Assembly (NCBI RefSeq): GCF_021021435.1
Contig: NZ_JAINWI010000003.1
Span: forward strand, 124,001 to 188,000
Length of the DNA: 64,000 bases
Direction of reading: 5' to 3'
Origin: Seohaeicola saemankumensis
GTDB taxonomy: Bacteria > Pseudomonadota > Alphaproteobacteria > Rhodobacterales > Rhodobacteraceae
Shown here: piece by piece, positions 16,450-26,696 of the stretch
Layout of the letters: each line of letters starts with the position of its first letter
Numbering within the stretch: the stretch's first letter is position 1
Position numbers and translations under genes: made by a program
The notes under the pieces: model-generated
What the model was told of the DNA's origin: nothing
What the model saw: the letters and a program-made list of their open reading frames with translations, nothing else
Databases searched by the model: none

Positions 16450-19400
16450 ATGACAAGGCAGGATATCACGCTCAACGACCGGTTCGATCTGGAAAAGCCG
16501 TCGGTCTTGTTGAACGGAACGCAGGCCCTTGTCCGTCTGATGCTGATCCAGAAAGCGCGGGACCGTGCTGCCGGTCTGAATACGGCGGGTTTTGTGACCG
16601 GTTATCGAGGTTCTCCTCTTGGTGCGGTCGATATGCAGATGAACCGCGCCGCCAAACAACTGGCCGCCTCCGATGTCACCTTCGAGGAAGGTCTAAACGA
16701 GGATCTGGCCGCGACCGCCCTGTGGGGCGTGCAGCAGGCCGAGTTGCGCGGCGAGGGACGTTTCGATGGCGTCTTTGGGCTGTGGTACGGCAAAGGCCCC
16801 GGGGTGGACCGGTCGGGCGATGTGATGCGCCATGCCAATATGGCTGGTTCGTCCAAACATGGCGGCGTGCTGATGGCGATGGGCGATGACCATACCGGCG
16901 AATCCTCGACCGTGCTGCATCAATCCGAATGGGCGATGGTCGATGCTTATATGCCCGTGGTCAGCCCCGCAGGTGTGCAGGAAATCCTTGATTACGGTGT
17001 CTACGGCTATGCGCTGTCGCGCTTCTCTGGGCTTTGGGTCGGCCTCAAGACGATGAAAGACACGGTCGAGGCGACAGCCGTTGTCGACGGTCGTCCGGAC
17101 CGCATGAACCTTGTGATCCCTGAATTCGAGATGCCCGAGGGCGGTCTGAATATCCGGCTTGTCGACACCCCCCACGCGCAAGAGGCGCGTATGATCGACT
17201 ACAAGCGCTTCGCCGCCGAGGCGTTTTCCCATGCCAACAAGATGGATAAACGCATCTGGGGCAAACCGGGTGCGAAGATCGGCTTTGTCGCGGCAGGCAA
17301 GAACTGGCTGGATCTGGTCCATGCGTTGGCTTTGCTGAATATCGACGCGGACGAGGCCGAGCGTCTGGGCCTGACCACCTACAAGATCGGCCAGACCTTC
17401 CCGCTGGACATGAAGGGCTTTCACGACTGGGCCGAAGGGTTGGATCTGATTGTTGTGGTCGAGGAAAAGCGCAAGCTGATCGAAGTGCAGATCAAGGAAG
17501 CGATCTTTGACGACCGCCACGGCCGCCGCGTCTGGGGCTGGCATAAAGGCGGCGGTGCGGGGTCGATGCATGGCGAAGAGTTGTTCCCGACACGCGGCGC
17601 TCTGGACCCGATCATGATCGCCGAGAAACTGGGCGGTATCCTGATCGACGAGGGCCGCAGCACCGATGGCATCAAGGCAGGGCTATCCGCGCTGGCCGAT
17701 GCGCGGCGCAATGACAACGCGCAGGAACTAGCCTCGCGTCTGCCCTATTTCTGCTCGGGCTGTCCGCATAACTCCTCGACCAAAGTGCCCGAAGGCAGCC
17801 GCGCTTATGCGGGAATCGGGTGTCATTATATGGTCCAGTGGATGGACCGCGAAACCACAGGTTTCACCCATATGGGGGGCGAGGGTGCGAACTGGATCGG
17901 CGAGGCCAAATTCTCGACCCGCGATCACGTGTTCCAGAACCTTGGTGACGGCACCTATAACCATTCCGGCATTCAGGCGATCCGCGCGGCCATGGCCTCG
18001 GACGTGAACATTACCTACAAGATCCTGTTCAATGATGCGGTTGCCATGACGGGCGGTCAGGGCAACGAAGGTGACTTGACCTCGCAGCGGATCGTGGCCG
18101 AGTTGAAGGCGATGGGCGTCGCCCATGTCGCTGTGGTCTATGACGAAAAGGAAGGGTTGGACCTGTCCACCTTTCCCGCCGGTGTGGAAAAACACGAGCG
18201 CGCCAATTTCGAAGACGTGCAAAAGAAATATTCCAAAATCAAAGGCGTATCTGCCATTGTTTATGTGCAGACCTGTGCCGCTGAAAAGCGCCGTCGCCGC
18301 AAGCGGGGCACATTCCCCGATCCGGACAAGCGCGTCTTCATCAATACCGATGTCTGCGAAGGCTGCGGCGATTGCGGGGTGCAGTCCAACTGCGTTTCCA
18401 TCGTGCCGGTCGAAACCGAACTGGGCCGCAAACGCGCGATCGACCAGTCAAGCTGCAACAAGGATTTCAGTTGCCTCAAAGGGTTCTGCCCGTCTTTTGT
18501 GACGCTGGAAGGCGCCACACCTAAAAAGGCGGCGACAGCCTCGGTCGAACTGCCCGACATGCCTGCACCCGCACTGCCTGCGATCGACGGCACCTATAAC
18601 GTGGTAATCACCGGCGTCGGCGGGACCGGCGTTGTGACCATCGGTGCCGTCTTGGCGCAGGCCGCACAGATCGACGGCAAGGGGGCCGGTATGATGGAAA
18701 TGGCGGGTCTGGCGCAAAAGGGCGGCGCCGTGCATATTCATTGCCGCATCGCCAATCAGCCCGATGATATCAGCGCTGTGCGTGTCGCAACCGGCGAGGC
18801 GGATGCCCTGATCGGGGGCGATCTTGTGGTGTCCGCAGGGGCCAAGACCCTGGGTCTGACCCGCACGGGCCGCACCGGGGCTGTCGTGAACAGCCACGAG
18901 ATCATCACCGGCGATTTCACCCGCAACACCGAATTCGCCCTGCCTTCCGACCGCTTGGCCTTGGCCTTGGAGGCGCGTTTGCAGGACCGTGTGATGCTGT
19001 TCGACGCATCCGAATTGGCCCGCGTCACGTTGGGGGATTCGATATACTCGAACATGATGCTGTTCGGCGCGGCGTGGCAGCGCGGGCTTGTCCCGCTCAG
19101 CTACGAGGCGCTGATGCAGGCGATCAAACTGAACGGTGCGGCGGTTGAAAAGAACCAGCGTGCCTTCGAACTGGGCCGCTGGGCGGCGCTGCATCCCGAT
19201 CAGGCGGAAAAGATGCTGCGCCCCAAAGTGATTGAATTGCCCAAATCGCTGGAAGACAGAATCGCCTTCCGCGCCGATCATCTGGTGGCCTATCAGGGCA
19301 AGGGGCTGGCCAAACGCTATCGCAAGATGGTGGATGGCATCAGTGATCCGCGCCTTAAGGAAGCGGTCGCCAAGGGCTATCATAAACTGCTGGCCTACAA

Positions 19401-19872
19401 GGACGAATACGAGGTGGCGCGCCTTCTGCTGACCTCGCAGGAAAAGGCCGCCGAACAGTTTGACGGCGACTTCCGAATGACCTTCCATCTGGCACCGCCG
19501 ATCATCTCGAAAATCGGGCCGGATGGACGCCCCGTAAAGCGGACGTTCGGGCCGTGGATGGCCAAACCGATGCGCCTGCTGGCAGGGTTGAAGATGCTGC
19601 GCGGCACGCCGCTGGATATTTTCGGCCACACGGCCGAGCGCAAGATGGAGCGCGCCCTGATTGCGCAATACGAATCCGACATGGCCAATATCCTGCCCAA
19701 AGCAACCGCAGCCACGATGGAGGCGGTCGTCGCGTTGGCCGAATTGCCCCTGTCGATCAAGGGTTTTGGCCCGGTGAAAGAGGCGCATGAGGCCAGGGCC
19801 GCCAAGCGCCGCGAGGAATTGCTGGCCGTGATCCGCGATGGCGGCAAAGGCATGGCGCAAGCAGCCGAATAG
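16450..19872 (+). CDS. Indolepyruvate ferredoxin oxidoreductase, fused alpha/beta/gamma
   Basis: A 1140-residue fused 2-oxoacid:ferredoxin oxidoreductase. Residues from about 40 carry the pyrimidine-binding-type domain (GFVTGYRGSPLG), the central part the TPP domain (CSGCPHNSS, then GGQGNEGDL), then a cysteine cluster CEGCGDCGVQSNC (about 638-650) for iron-sulfur binding, and a C-terminal gamma domain (GVGGTGVVTIGAVLAQAA). It oxidatively decarboxylates aryl pyruvates to acyl-CoA in aromatic amino acid breakdown. The start at 16450 has AGGAG 7 nt upstream. A terminator follows. Confidence 0.93.
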   Translation: MTRQDITLNDRFDLEKPSVLLNGTQALVRLMLIQKARDRAAGLNTAGFVTGYRGSPLGAVDMQMNRAAKQLAASDVTFEEGLNEDLAATALWGVQQAELRGEGRFDGVFGLWYGKGPGVDRSGDVMRHANMAGSSKHGGVLMAMGDDHTGESSTVLHQSEWAMVDAYMPVVSPAGVQEILDYGVYGYALSRFSGLWVGLKTMKDTVEATAVVDGRPDRMNLVIPEFEMPEGGLNIRLVDTPHAQEARMIDYKRFAAEAFSHANKMDKRIWGKPGAKIGFVAAGKNWLDLVHALALLNIDADEAERLGLTTYKIGQTFPLDMKGFHDWAEGLDLIVVVEEKRKLIEVQIKEAIFDDRHGRRVWGWHKGGGAGSMHGEELFPTRGALDPIMIAEKLGGILIDEGRSTDGIKAGLSALADARRNDNAQELASRLPYFCSGCPHNSSTKVPEGSRAYAGIGCHYMVQWMDRETTGFTHMGGEGANWIGEAKFSTRDHVFQNLGDGTYNHSGIQAIRAAMASDVNITYKILFNDAVAMTGGQGNEGDLTSQRIVAELKAMGVAHVAVVYDEKEGLDLSTFPAGVEKHERANFEDVQKKYSKIKGVSAIVYVQTCAAEKRRRRKRGTFPDPDKRVFINTDVCEGCGDCGVQSNCVSIVPVETELGRKRAIDQSSCNKDFSCLKGFCPSFVTLEGATPKKAATASVELPDMPAPALPAIDGTYNVVITGVGGTGVVTIGAVLAQAAQIDGKGAGMMEMAGLAQKGGAVHIHCRIANQPDDISAVRVATGEADALIGGDLVVSAGAKTLGLTRTGRTGAVVNSHEIITGDFTRNTEFALPSDRLALALEARLQDRVMLFDASELARVTLGDSIYSNMMLFGAAWQRGLVPLSYEALMQAIKLNGAAVEKNQRAFELGRWAALHPDQAEKMLRPKVIELPKSLEDRIAFRADHLVAYQGKGLAKRYRKMVDGISDPRLKEAVAKGYHKLLAYKDEYEVARLLLTSQEKAAEQFDGDFRMTFHLAPPIISKIGPDGRPVKRTFGPWMAKPMRLLAGLKMLRGTPLDIFGHTAERKMERALIAQYESDMANILPKATAATMEAVVALAELPLSIKGFGPVKEAHEARAAKRREELLAVIRDGGKGMAQAAE

Positions 19873-19896
19873 GGCGCACAGCTACCTATCGCGCTG

Positions 19897-19931
19897 GACG
19901 CCTCCGCCTGCCGGCGGGGGCGTTCTGCTTT
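19897..19931 (+). terminator. Rho-independent terminator after ior
   Basis: A 12-bp GC-rich stem (GACGCCTCCGCC with GGCGGGGGCGTT, including G-T pairs) and a TGCC loop are followed by CTGCTTTT, 24 nt after the ior stop. Confidence 0.75.
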
Positions 19932-20000
19932 TACGCGACTGTTACATGCCGGTGGTCTTCTTTTCGTGTCCCACGCAGCGCAACACCGGAGTGATCAGGC

Positions 20001-20879
20001 GTGACAACCCAGACCAGCATCGCCCGCGATATCAGCTATGCCCATTCGGCCAATACCCGCAGCGGCCGCGCCCTTATCCGTCTGATGGAAAACGCAACAG
20101 GCCGGATCAACTTGATCCGCCGTGCCGCAGGATACGAGCATGACCTCGCGCAGGGGCGCGATTTCTGGCAGGTCATGGTGGAACGCTACGGCCTAAGCCT
20201 CGATGTGGTGCGTGGTTCTCTTGATCTGATTCCGCGGACCGGTCCGCTGATCCTGATTGCGAATCATCCATACGGCATTCTGGACGGGCTGATGCTAGGC
20301 CATATCCTTGCGCAAACGCGCGGCGATTTCCGCATTCTGGCGCATCATGTCTTCTGCAAATCCCCCGATCTGGCGCGGGTCGTGCTGCCCGTCGCCTTTG
20401 ATGAAACCAAACAATCGCTGCAAGTGAACCTCGACACCCGCAAAACCGCATTGTCCTATCTGGGGCAGGGCGGTGCTATCGGCATCTTTCCGGGCGGCAC
20501 GGTATCCACGGCGCAAAGGCCCTTTGCGCAACCGATGGACCCGGGTTGGCGTGGTTTCACCGCAAGGATGGTGGCGAAATCGGGTGCCACGGTTGTGCCG
20601 CTTTACTTCGACGGGCATACAAGCCGTTTGTTCCAGATCGCCAGCCACCTGCATTACACGTTGCGGATGGGGTTGCTGATCAAGGAATTTGCCAAGCGCG
20701 TCGATACCCCCGTGCGGGTCGCCGTGGGCAACCCGATCCCGACAGACCAGATCGCGGCGTGTGCAGGGGATAGCAAAGCAATGATGGATTTCCTGCGTAA
20801 AGCGACTTATGACCTGTCTCCGACACCCCTCGGCACCTATGCCTACGGGTTCGAGTTCGAAGAGAAACACCGGGCGTGA
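20001..20879 (+). CDS. Lysophospholipid acyltransferase-type protein (PlsC-like)
   Basis: A 292-residue acyltransferase. NHPYGILDG (about 92-100) is the NHPxGxxDG variant of the acyltransferase HxxxxD motif found in hemolysin/OlsA-type enzymes, and IFPGGTVS (about 160-167) is the FPxGT-like substrate-binding block. Such enzymes acylate lysolipids, including lyso-ornithine lipid. Translation starts at GTG 20001 with GGAG 9 nt upstream. It probably shares a transcript with murI, 28 nt downstream. Confidence 0.8.
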   Translation: MTTQTSIARDISYAHSANTRSGRALIRLMENATGRINLIRRAAGYEHDLAQGRDFWQVMVERYGLSLDVVRGSLDLIPRTGPLILIANHPYGILDGLMLGHILAQTRGDFRILAHHVFCKSPDLARVVLPVAFDETKQSLQVNLDTRKTALSYLGQGGAIGIFPGGTVSTAQRPFAQPMDPGWRGFTARMVAKSGATVVPLYFDGHTSRLFQIASHLHYTLRMGLLIKEFAKRVDTPVRVAVGNPIPTDQIAACAGDSKAMMDFLRKATYDLSPTPLGTYAYGFEFEEKHRA

Positions 20880-20907
20880 TTCCTCGCGCCCCTGCATTGG
20901 GCGCGCG

Positions 20908-21723
20908 ATGGCAGTAGGTATTTTTGACAGCGGGCTTGGCGGTCTGACAGTGCTTGATGCGGTTGCCAAGCGGTTGCCGGATGTGGACTTCGTCTATTAT
21001 GGCGACAATGCCCATGCCCCTTATGGCGTGCGGGATTCCGATGATGTTTACCAACTGACCAAGACAGCGGTGGAATATCTCTGGCTGCATGGCTGCGATC
21101 TGGTGATCTTGGCCTGCAATACCGCCAGCGCCGCCGCCCTGCGCCGTATGCAAGAGGCAGGCGTGCCCCCCGGCAAGCGGGTTCTGGGTGTTTTCGTGCC
21201 CTTGATCGAGGCGCTGACCGAACGGCAATGGGGTGACAATTCCCCGCCGCGCGAAGTGGCCGTGAAACATGTGGCTTTGTTCGCCACGCCTGCAACCGTG
21301 GCCAGCCGTGCTTTCCAGCGCGAACTGGCGTTCCGCGCCATCGGTGTCGATGTCGAGGCGCAGGCCTGTGGAGGCGTCGTTGACGCGATCGAGGATGGCG
21401 ACATGATCCTTGCCGAAGCCTTGGTGCGCAGCCATGTCGACGCGCTCAAACGCAAGATGCCCCATCCCGAGGCGGCCATTCTGGGGTGCACCCATTACCC
21501 GCTGATGCAGCAGGTCTTTCAGGACGCGCTTGGGCCCGATGTGCAGGTCTACTCCCAAGCCAATCTGGTGGCCGAAAGTCTGGCGGACTATCTGTCGCGC
21601 CGTCCCGATATGCTGGGGCAGGGCAAGGACAGAGTTTTCCTGACCACAGGCAACCCGCGCCGTGTCTCGGACCGCGCGACGCAGTTTTTGCGACGACAGA
21701 TCAGTTTTCAGTCGGCTGGTTGA
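20908..21723 (+). CDS. murI: Glutamate racemase
   Basis: A 271-residue cofactor-independent racemase supplying D-glutamate for peptidoglycan. Asp7-Ser8 in FDSGLGG, the first catalytic Cys70 in [10 protein letters not shown], and the second in LGCTHYPLM near the C-terminal third are all present. The ATG at 20908 (MAVGIFDSG) matches the family start; an in-frame ATG at 20809 would overlap the acyltransferase gene. It is flanked by acyltransferase and argC. Confidence 0.95.
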   Translation: MAVGIFDSGLGGLTVLDAVAKRLPDVDFVYYGDNAHAPYGVRDSDDVYQLTKTAVEYLWLHGCDLVILACNTASAAALRRMQEAGVPPGKRVLGVFVPLIEALTERQWGDNSPPREVAVKHVALFATPATVASRAFQRELAFRAIGVDVEAQACGGVVDAIEDGDMILAEALVRSHVDALKRKMPHPEAAILGCTHYPLMQQVFQDALGPDVQVYSQANLVAESLADYLSRRPDMLGQGKDRVFLTTGNPRRVSDRATQFLRRQISFQSAG

Positions 21724-21807
21724 TCCCGGTCAAGGTTTCCGCTTCAGTTCGAGGCAATATTGAAAACTGTGCCGTGTCATGGGCCGGTGCAAGCAAGGAC
21801 AGATAAT

Positions 21808-22836
21808 ATGCCGCATTCCATCGCGATTCTGGGGGCTTCGGGCTATACGGGCGCCGAACTTGTGCGCCTGATCGCCACCCATCCCAATATGCGGATCACG
21901 GCCTTGGGGGCCAATTCCAAGGCGGGGCAGCGCATGGCGGATGTTTTTCCGCATCTGCGCCATCTGGATCTGCCCGATCTGCAGAAAATCGACGAGATTG
22001 ACTTCGCGGGCGTCGATCTGTGCTTTTGCGCGCTGCCGCACGCCACCTCGCAGGAGGTGATCCGCGATCTTCCCAAGACCCTGAAAATCGTCGATCTTTC
22101 GGCAGATTTCCGGCTGCGCGATCCGGCGGAATACAAGCGCTGGTATGGCCATGACCATGCAGCATTGGATTGTCAGGCCGAAGCGGTCTATGGCCTGACC
22201 GAATTCTACCGCAACGAGATCCGCGCGGCGCGTCTGGTCGCTGGCACAGGCTGCAACGCGGCCACCGGCCAATACGCGCTGCGTCCGCTGATCGCGGAAG
22301 GGGTGATTGATCTGGATGAGATCATCCTCGATCTGAAATGCGCAGTATCGGGGGCAGGGCGCAGCCTCAAGGAAAACCTGCTCCATGCCGAGCTGTCCGA
22401 GGGCTATCACGCCTATTCTGTCGGTGGCATACACCGGCATCTGGGCGAGTTCGATCAGGAGTTTTCCGCCGTTGCAGGGCGTCCGGTGCAGGTGCAGTTC
22501 ACACCCCATCTGATCCCCGCCAATCGCGGGATTTTGGCGACCGTCTATGTCAAGGGTGACGCGGCCCGCATCCATGAGGTGCTGAAATCCACCTATGCGC
22601 AAGAGCCGTTCCTGCAGGTGCTGCCCCTTGGCCAGCATCCTAGCACACGGCATATCCGCGGCTCGAATTTCTGCCATATCGGGGTGGTTGCCGACCGGCG
22701 AGAGGGCCGCACAATCGTGATCGCGGCGTTGGATAACCTGACAAAAGGTAGCAGCGGGCAGGCGTTGCAAAACGCCAATCTGATGTTAGGTGAAGACGAG
22801 ACAACGGGGCTCATGTTGGCCCCCTGTTTCCCGTAA
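21808..22836 (+). CDS. argC: N-acetyl-gamma-glutamyl-phosphate reductase
   Basis: A 342-residue type 1 ArgC, which uses NADPH to reduce N-acetylglutamyl phosphate in arginine synthesis. The Rossmann turn [12 protein letters not shown] is at residues 6-17, and the catalytic Cys lies in [14 protein letters not shown] near residue 150. The His pair region is in [11 protein letters not shown]. The start has AAGGA 8 nt upstream. It is followed closely by ccmE, 21 nt downstream. Confidence 0.95.
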   Translation: MPHSIAILGASGYTGAELVRLIATHPNMRITALGANSKAGQRMADVFPHLRHLDLPDLQKIDEIDFAGVDLCFCALPHATSQEVIRDLPKTLKIVDLSADFRLRDPAEYKRWYGHDHAALDCQAEAVYGLTEFYRNEIRAARLVAGTGCNAATGQYALRPLIAEGVIDLDEIILDLKCAVSGAGRSLKENLLHAELSEGYHAYSVGGIHRHLGEFDQEFSAVAGRPVQVQFTPHLIPANRGILATVYVKGDAARIHEVLKSTYAQEPFLQVLPLGQHPSTRHIRGSNFCHIGVVADRREGRTIVIAALDNLTKGSSGQALQNANLMLGEDETTGLMLAPCFP

Positions 22837-22857
22837 AGCGGGATAAGGGAGAAGACG

Positions 22858-23322
22858 ATGGCGATGGGTGGTTTGAAAAAGAAGCGGCGGATTCAGGTTG
22901 TGGCTCTTGCGGCTGTGGCGCTGCTGATCTCGACCGCATTGATCGGCTATGCCATGCGCGACGGCATCAACTTCTTCCGCGCGCCCAGCCAGATCATCGC
23001 GGAGCCTCCCGGTCCGAACGAGGTGTTCCGCATCGGTGGGCTGGTCGAGGAAGGCAGCATCGTGCGCGGCGAAAGCGAACAGATCAAGTTCAGCGTGACG
23101 GATGGCGGCGCAAGCATTCCAGTCGTCTACACCGGCGTTTTGCCTGATCTCTTCACGGAAAACGAAGGCATGGTCGGCACTGGACGACTAGTAGACGGTG
23201 TTTTTGTGGCAACCGAAATCCTGGCCAAACATGACGAGACCTACATGCCCGCCGAAGTGATCGACGCACTAAAGGAACAGGGTATCTACAAAGAGCCGGG
23301 CGCTACCCCGTCGGATAGCTGA
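22858..23322 (+). CDS. ccmE: Cytochrome c maturation heme chaperone CcmE
   Basis: A 154-residue CcmE. A basic N-terminus (LKKKRR) and one membrane helix (about 12-31) precede a periplasmic OB-fold domain. The heme-binding His125 and Tyr129 lie in AKHDETYMP. CcmE takes heme from CcmC and hands it to CcmF-CcmH for attachment to apocytochromes. It is cut off from ccmF by a hairpin and two lysis genes. Confidence 0.95.
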   Translation: MAMGGLKKKRRIQVVALAAVALLISTALIGYAMRDGINFFRAPSQIIAEPPGPNEVFRIGGLVEEGSIVRGESEQIKFSVTDGGASIPVVYTGVLPDLFTENEGMVGTGRLVDGVFVATEILAKHDETYMPAEVIDALKEQGIYKEPGATPSDS

Positions 23323-23340
23323 CATTCGTAAAGATCGCCC

Positions 23341-23374
23341 AAGCCCGCCGTGCGCGGGCTTGTCACGGTTTTAA
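23341..23374 (+). terminator. Possible terminator after ccmE
   Basis: AAGCCCGC-cgtgc-GCGGGCTT is an 8-bp perfect stem; the following GTCACGGTTTTAA has only a short delayed T-run. It separates argC-ccmE from the lysis genes. The TTTTAAC here also resembles a CtrA half-site, but no full site is seen. Confidence 0.45.
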
Positions 23375-23409
23375 CGGCCATCATCCAGCCTGATCCCGCA
23401 TAAATCGGG

Positions 23410-24030
23410 ATGAGGCGGATGAAAAGCGTCAAGCAGATCGCACAGGAAATCGTCGCCCGCGAGGGTGGCTTTGTAAACGATCCCGCCGATCCGGGCGGGG
23501 CGACAAAACACGGTGTCACGCTTGGCACGCTGCAACGGCTGAAGCTGGACCTGACAGATGATGGCATCACCAGTGTCGCGGATGTCCAGGCCATGACACC
23601 TGCGCGGGCCGCCGAAATTTTCGTGCAGCATTATTACAACCGTCCCGGCCTGGACCAGTTGCCGCCGCGCATTCAGGCCAGCGTTTTCGACATGTATGTC
23701 AATGCAGGTGCAAACGCGGTTAAAATCCTGCAACGTCTTTTGCGCCAGATGGGGCAGAGCGTGACCGTAGACGGGATTATCGGGCCGCAAACCGTTGCGG
23801 CCGCGCGCGCGGCAGATGCGGCGGCGCCTGACCATCTGGCAGATGCCTACGGGATTGCGCGGCGCAATTACTATCTGCGGCTTGCCGATCTGCGCCCCGC
23901 CAGCCGCAAATTCGCCCGCGCACGCAATGGAACAAAAGGCGGCTGGATTCTACGAGCCGAGGAGTTCATCCATCCGCGCTATCACCTGAATCCTGCAGAA
24001 TTCTCTGCGAGGACGGCACAATGGCTTTGA
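23410..24030 (+). CDS. GTA-type endolysin, glycoside hydrolase family 108
   Basis: A 206-residue muramidase. The GH108 catalytic segment is EGGFVNDPADPGGATKHGVT (starting at Glu18), with Glu18 the expected acid. The middle region (VDGIIGPQT) starts the predicted peptidoglycan-binding part (PG_binding_3). No signal peptide is visible, so export needs a holin, which overlaps directly downstream. Similar pairs (rcc00555-rcc00556 in Rhodobacter capsulatus) release gene transfer agent particles. The start could be 23410 or the ATG at 23419. Confidence 0.85.
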   Translation: MRRMKSVKQIAQEIVAREGGFVNDPADPGGATKHGVTLGTLQRLKLDLTDDGITSVADVQAMTPARAAEIFVQHYYNRPGLDQLPPRIQASVFDMYVNAGANAVKILQRLLRQMGQSVTVDGIIGPQTVAAARAADAAAPDHLADAYGIARRNYYLRLADLRPASRKFARARNGTKGGWILRAEEFIHPRYHLNPAEFSARTAQWL

Positions 24031-24632
24031 TCGACACAATTCTGAGCGCCGTCTTCGGGAGCGGGCGCAACGTGCTGCGCGAAACCGCCGAGGTCTTCCG
24101 CGTCAACTCCGAAGAATCAGCCATCCGTGATGCCGCGCTGCGACAGGCGTCGTTGGCGCAATTCGGGGCCGAGTTCGCACAGGTCCGCAACGGCTGGTTC
24201 GACAGGGCGGTGGATGCAATCAACCGCTTGCCGCGTCCGCTGATGGCACTGGGAACATTGGGGCTTTTTACATCAGCCATGGTCGACCCCGTCTGGTTCG
24301 CCAGCCGGATGCAGGGGATCGCCCTTGTGCCTGAACCGCTCTGGTGGCTGCTCGGGGCGATCGTGTCATTTTATTTCGGCGCGCGCCATCAGGCCAAGGG
24401 ACAAGAATTCCAGATCCGTGTGGCCCAGAGCATGGCCCATGTCCCGCAAGTGGTCAGCAATCTCGGAACGCTCAGGGCGCTGGAGGACGCCAGCCAGACC
24501 GCCGAGACCGACCGACCGCAAAACCATTCCGCCACGTCCGAGGCTGATAGCGGCGCAGACAATCCAGCCCTTGTCGCATGGCGCCGTAGTGGGCAAGGCT
24601 CCCGCCCCCAAGACACCCCCGATATGCGGTAG
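24021..24632 (+). CDS. GTA-type holin (3TM holin family)
   Basis: A 203-residue holin-family protein with an amphipathic N-terminal third, hydrophobic segments at about 73-88 and 102-121 (LGTLGLFTSAMV; WWLLGAIVSFYFG), and a polar C-terminal tail. It fits the family named for gene transfer agent release. Its ATG lies inside the end of the endolysin gene (10-base overlap), so the pair is co-translated. No GTA capsid or tail genes are in the window. Confidence 0.82.
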   Translation: MALIDTILSAVFGSGRNVLRETAEVFRVNSEESAIRDAALRQASLAQFGAEFAQVRNGWFDRAVDAINRLPRPLMALGTLGLFTSAMVDPVWFASRMQGIALVPEPLWWLLGAIVSFYFGARHQAKGQEFQIRVAQSMAHVPQVVSNLGTLRALEDASQTAETDRPQNHSATSEADSGADNPALVAWRRSGQGSRPQDTPDMR

Positions 24633-24719
24633 ACCCGCGCAGGAAAGCCGCGACAATGTGATCATCCGCGTGCGCCGATTCCGTTTGGCCCGCCTCTGCG
24701 ATGGCCCTATAACAAGGGT

Positions 24720-26696
24720 ATGATAGTAGAACTCGGACATTTCGCCCTTATCCTCGCCTTTATCGTCGCCATTGTGCAGGCGGTGGTTCCAATGATCGGC
24801 GCGCACAAGCGCTGGCCGGGATGGATGGCCATGGCAGAACCTGCTGCCAACGCGCAATTCATGCTGACGGCTTTTGCCTTCGGCGCGCTGACCTATGCCT
24901 TCGTCTCCTCGGACTTCTCGGTCGCGCTGGTGGTGCAGAATTCGCATTCTCTCAAGCCGATGATCTACAAGATCAGCGGCGTTTGGGGAAACCATGAAGG
25001 TTCCATGCTTCTGTGGGTGCTGATTCTGACGCTGTTCGGGGCGATGGCCGCATGGTTCGGGGGCAACTTGCCACCGACGCTCAGGGCGCGTGTTCTGGCC
25101 GTGCAATCGGCCATTGCGGTGGCGTTTTTTGCCTTCACGATCTTCACATCAAACCCGTTCCTGCGCATGAGCGTGCCACCCTTTGACGGGCAGGATCTGA
25201 ACCCGCTGCTGCAAGATCCCGGTCTCGCCTTCCATCCGCCGTTTCTGTATCTGGGTTATGTCGGCCTCAGCATGGCGTTCTCTTTCGCTGTGGCTGCCCT
25301 GATCGAAGGGCGCGTCGATGCCGCATGGGGCCGCTGGGTGCGCCCTTGGACGCTGGTGGCTTGGGTCAACCTGACCATCGGGATCGGCCTTGGCAGCTGG
25401 TGGGCCTATTACGAGCTTGGCTGGGGCGGTTTCTGGTTCTGGGACCCCGTGGAAAACGCAAGTTTCATGCCATGGCTGATTGCCGCCGCCCTGTTGCATT
25501 CATCCATCGTGGTGGAAAAGCGCGAAAGCCTGAAAAGCTGGACGATTTTGCTGGCCATCATCGCCTTCGGCTTCTCGTTGATCGGCACGTTCATCGTGCG
25601 CTCGGGCGTGATTACAAGTGTGCATGCCTTCGCCAACGACCCCGAGCGCGGCGTGTTCATCCTGATGATCCTCGGCTTTTTCATGGGCGGCGCGCTGATG
25701 CTGTTTGCCGCCCGTGCGGGCGCGATGGAAGCCAAGGGTGTGTTCAGCCTTGTCAGCCGCGAAAGCGCGCTGGTGTTCAATAACATCATTCTGACCGTGT
25801 CCTGTTTCGTGGTCTTCGTCGGCACGATCTGGCCGCTGGTGGCCGAAATGCTGTTTGATCGCAAGCTGTCGGTCGGGCCGCCCTTCTTCGATATGGCCTT
25901 CACGCCTTTCATGGTCGTCTTGGGGGTAATCCTGCCTCTGGGTGCGATGATGCCTTGGAAACGCGCCGAAATCGCGCGCAGCTTCCGGCCTCTGGTGCCG
26001 GCACTGGTGCTGTCCCTGGCTATTGGCGCACTGGCCTTCGCGATGCAGACCGGACGCTCGGCCTTGGGGCCAATCGGCATGTTCCTTGGGACATGGCTTG
26101 TCTTTGGCGCAATGGTCGATGTCTGGTCGCGCACCGGACGCGGCGCTTTGGCAGGCCGTTTCGGCCGCCTGACCCGTCTGCCGCGCGCGGATTGGGGCAA
26201 GGCGATTGCCCATGCCGGGTTCGGCATTACTGTTCTGGGTGTGTCGGGACTGACTGCATGGCAGCAGGAAGACATCCGCGTGGTCCAGTTCAACCAGCCA
26301 TTCGAGATCGCGGGCTTTACCCTGACGCTGACCGATGTGCAGCGCGTGGAGGGGCCGAATTTCGCCTCGACCATGGGCACCGTGGACCTGGCCAAGGATG
26401 GTCGGGCGATTGCCACGCTCAACCCCGAAAAACGCTTCTATCCTGTGGCGCAGATGCCCACGACCGAAGCGGCCATTGATATCGGGTTCTGGCGTGACGT
26501 TTATGTGGTGATCGGCGACCCGCAGAACAATGGCGGCTGGGCAGTGCGGACCTATTACAAGCCGCTGGCCAACTGGATCTGGGGCGGCTCGATCTTGATG
26601 GCGCTGGGGGGCATGTTCAGCCTGAGCGACCGGCGTTTCCGTGTGGCGGCAGGTGCCGCCAAGCGCACGCCGGCGGGCGGAGTGCCTGCGGAATGA
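24720..26696 (+). CDS. ccmF: Cytochrome c heme lyase subunit CcmF
   Basis: A 658-residue polytopic membrane protein. The tryptophan-rich WWD signature GWGGFWFWDPVENASFMPW is at about residues 236-254, and SSVWGNHEGSMLLWV-like segment (GVWGNHEGSMLLWVL) near 88-102. CcmF with CcmH attaches heme to CxxCH motifs of apocytochrome c at the periplasmic face. It overlaps ccmH by 4 bases (ATGA). The start at 24720 has AAGGG close upstream. Confidence 0.95.
   Translation: MIVELGHFALILAFIVAIVQAVVPMIGAHKRWPGWMAMAEPAANAQFMLTAFAFGALTYAFVSSDFSVALVVQNSHSLKPMIYKISGVWGNHEGSMLLWVLILTLFGAMAAWFGGNLPPTLRARVLAVQSAIAVAFFAFTIFTSNPFLRMSVPPFDGQDLNPLLQDPGLAFHPPFLYLGYVGLSMAFSFAVAALIEGRVDAAWGRWVRPWTLVAWVNLTIGIGLGSWWAYYELGWGGFWFWDPVENASFMPWLIAAALLHSSIVVEKRESLKSWTILLAIIAFGFSLIGTFIVRSGVITSVHAFANDPERGVFILMILGFFMGGALMLFAARAGAMEAKGVFSLVSRESALVFNNIILTVSCFVVFVGTIWPLVAEMLFDRKLSVGPPFFDMAFTPFMVVLGVILPLGAMMPWKRAEIARSFRPLVPALVLSLAIGALAFAMQTGRSALGPIGMFLGTWLVFGAMVDVWSRTGRGALAGRFGRLTRLPRADWGKAIAHAGFGITVLGVSGLTAWQQEDIRVVQFNQPFEIAGFTLTLTDVQRVEGPNFASTMGTVDLAKDGRAIATLNPEKRFYPVAQMPTTEAAIDIGFWRDVYVVIGDPQNNGGWAVRTYYKPLANWIWGGSILMALGGMFSLSDRRFRVAAGAAKRTPAGGVPAE

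Noticed and set aside
18448-19860. 470-codon open frame on the minus strand
   Set aside because: Antisense to the indolepyruvate oxidoreductase gene; His/Gln-rich mirror composition.
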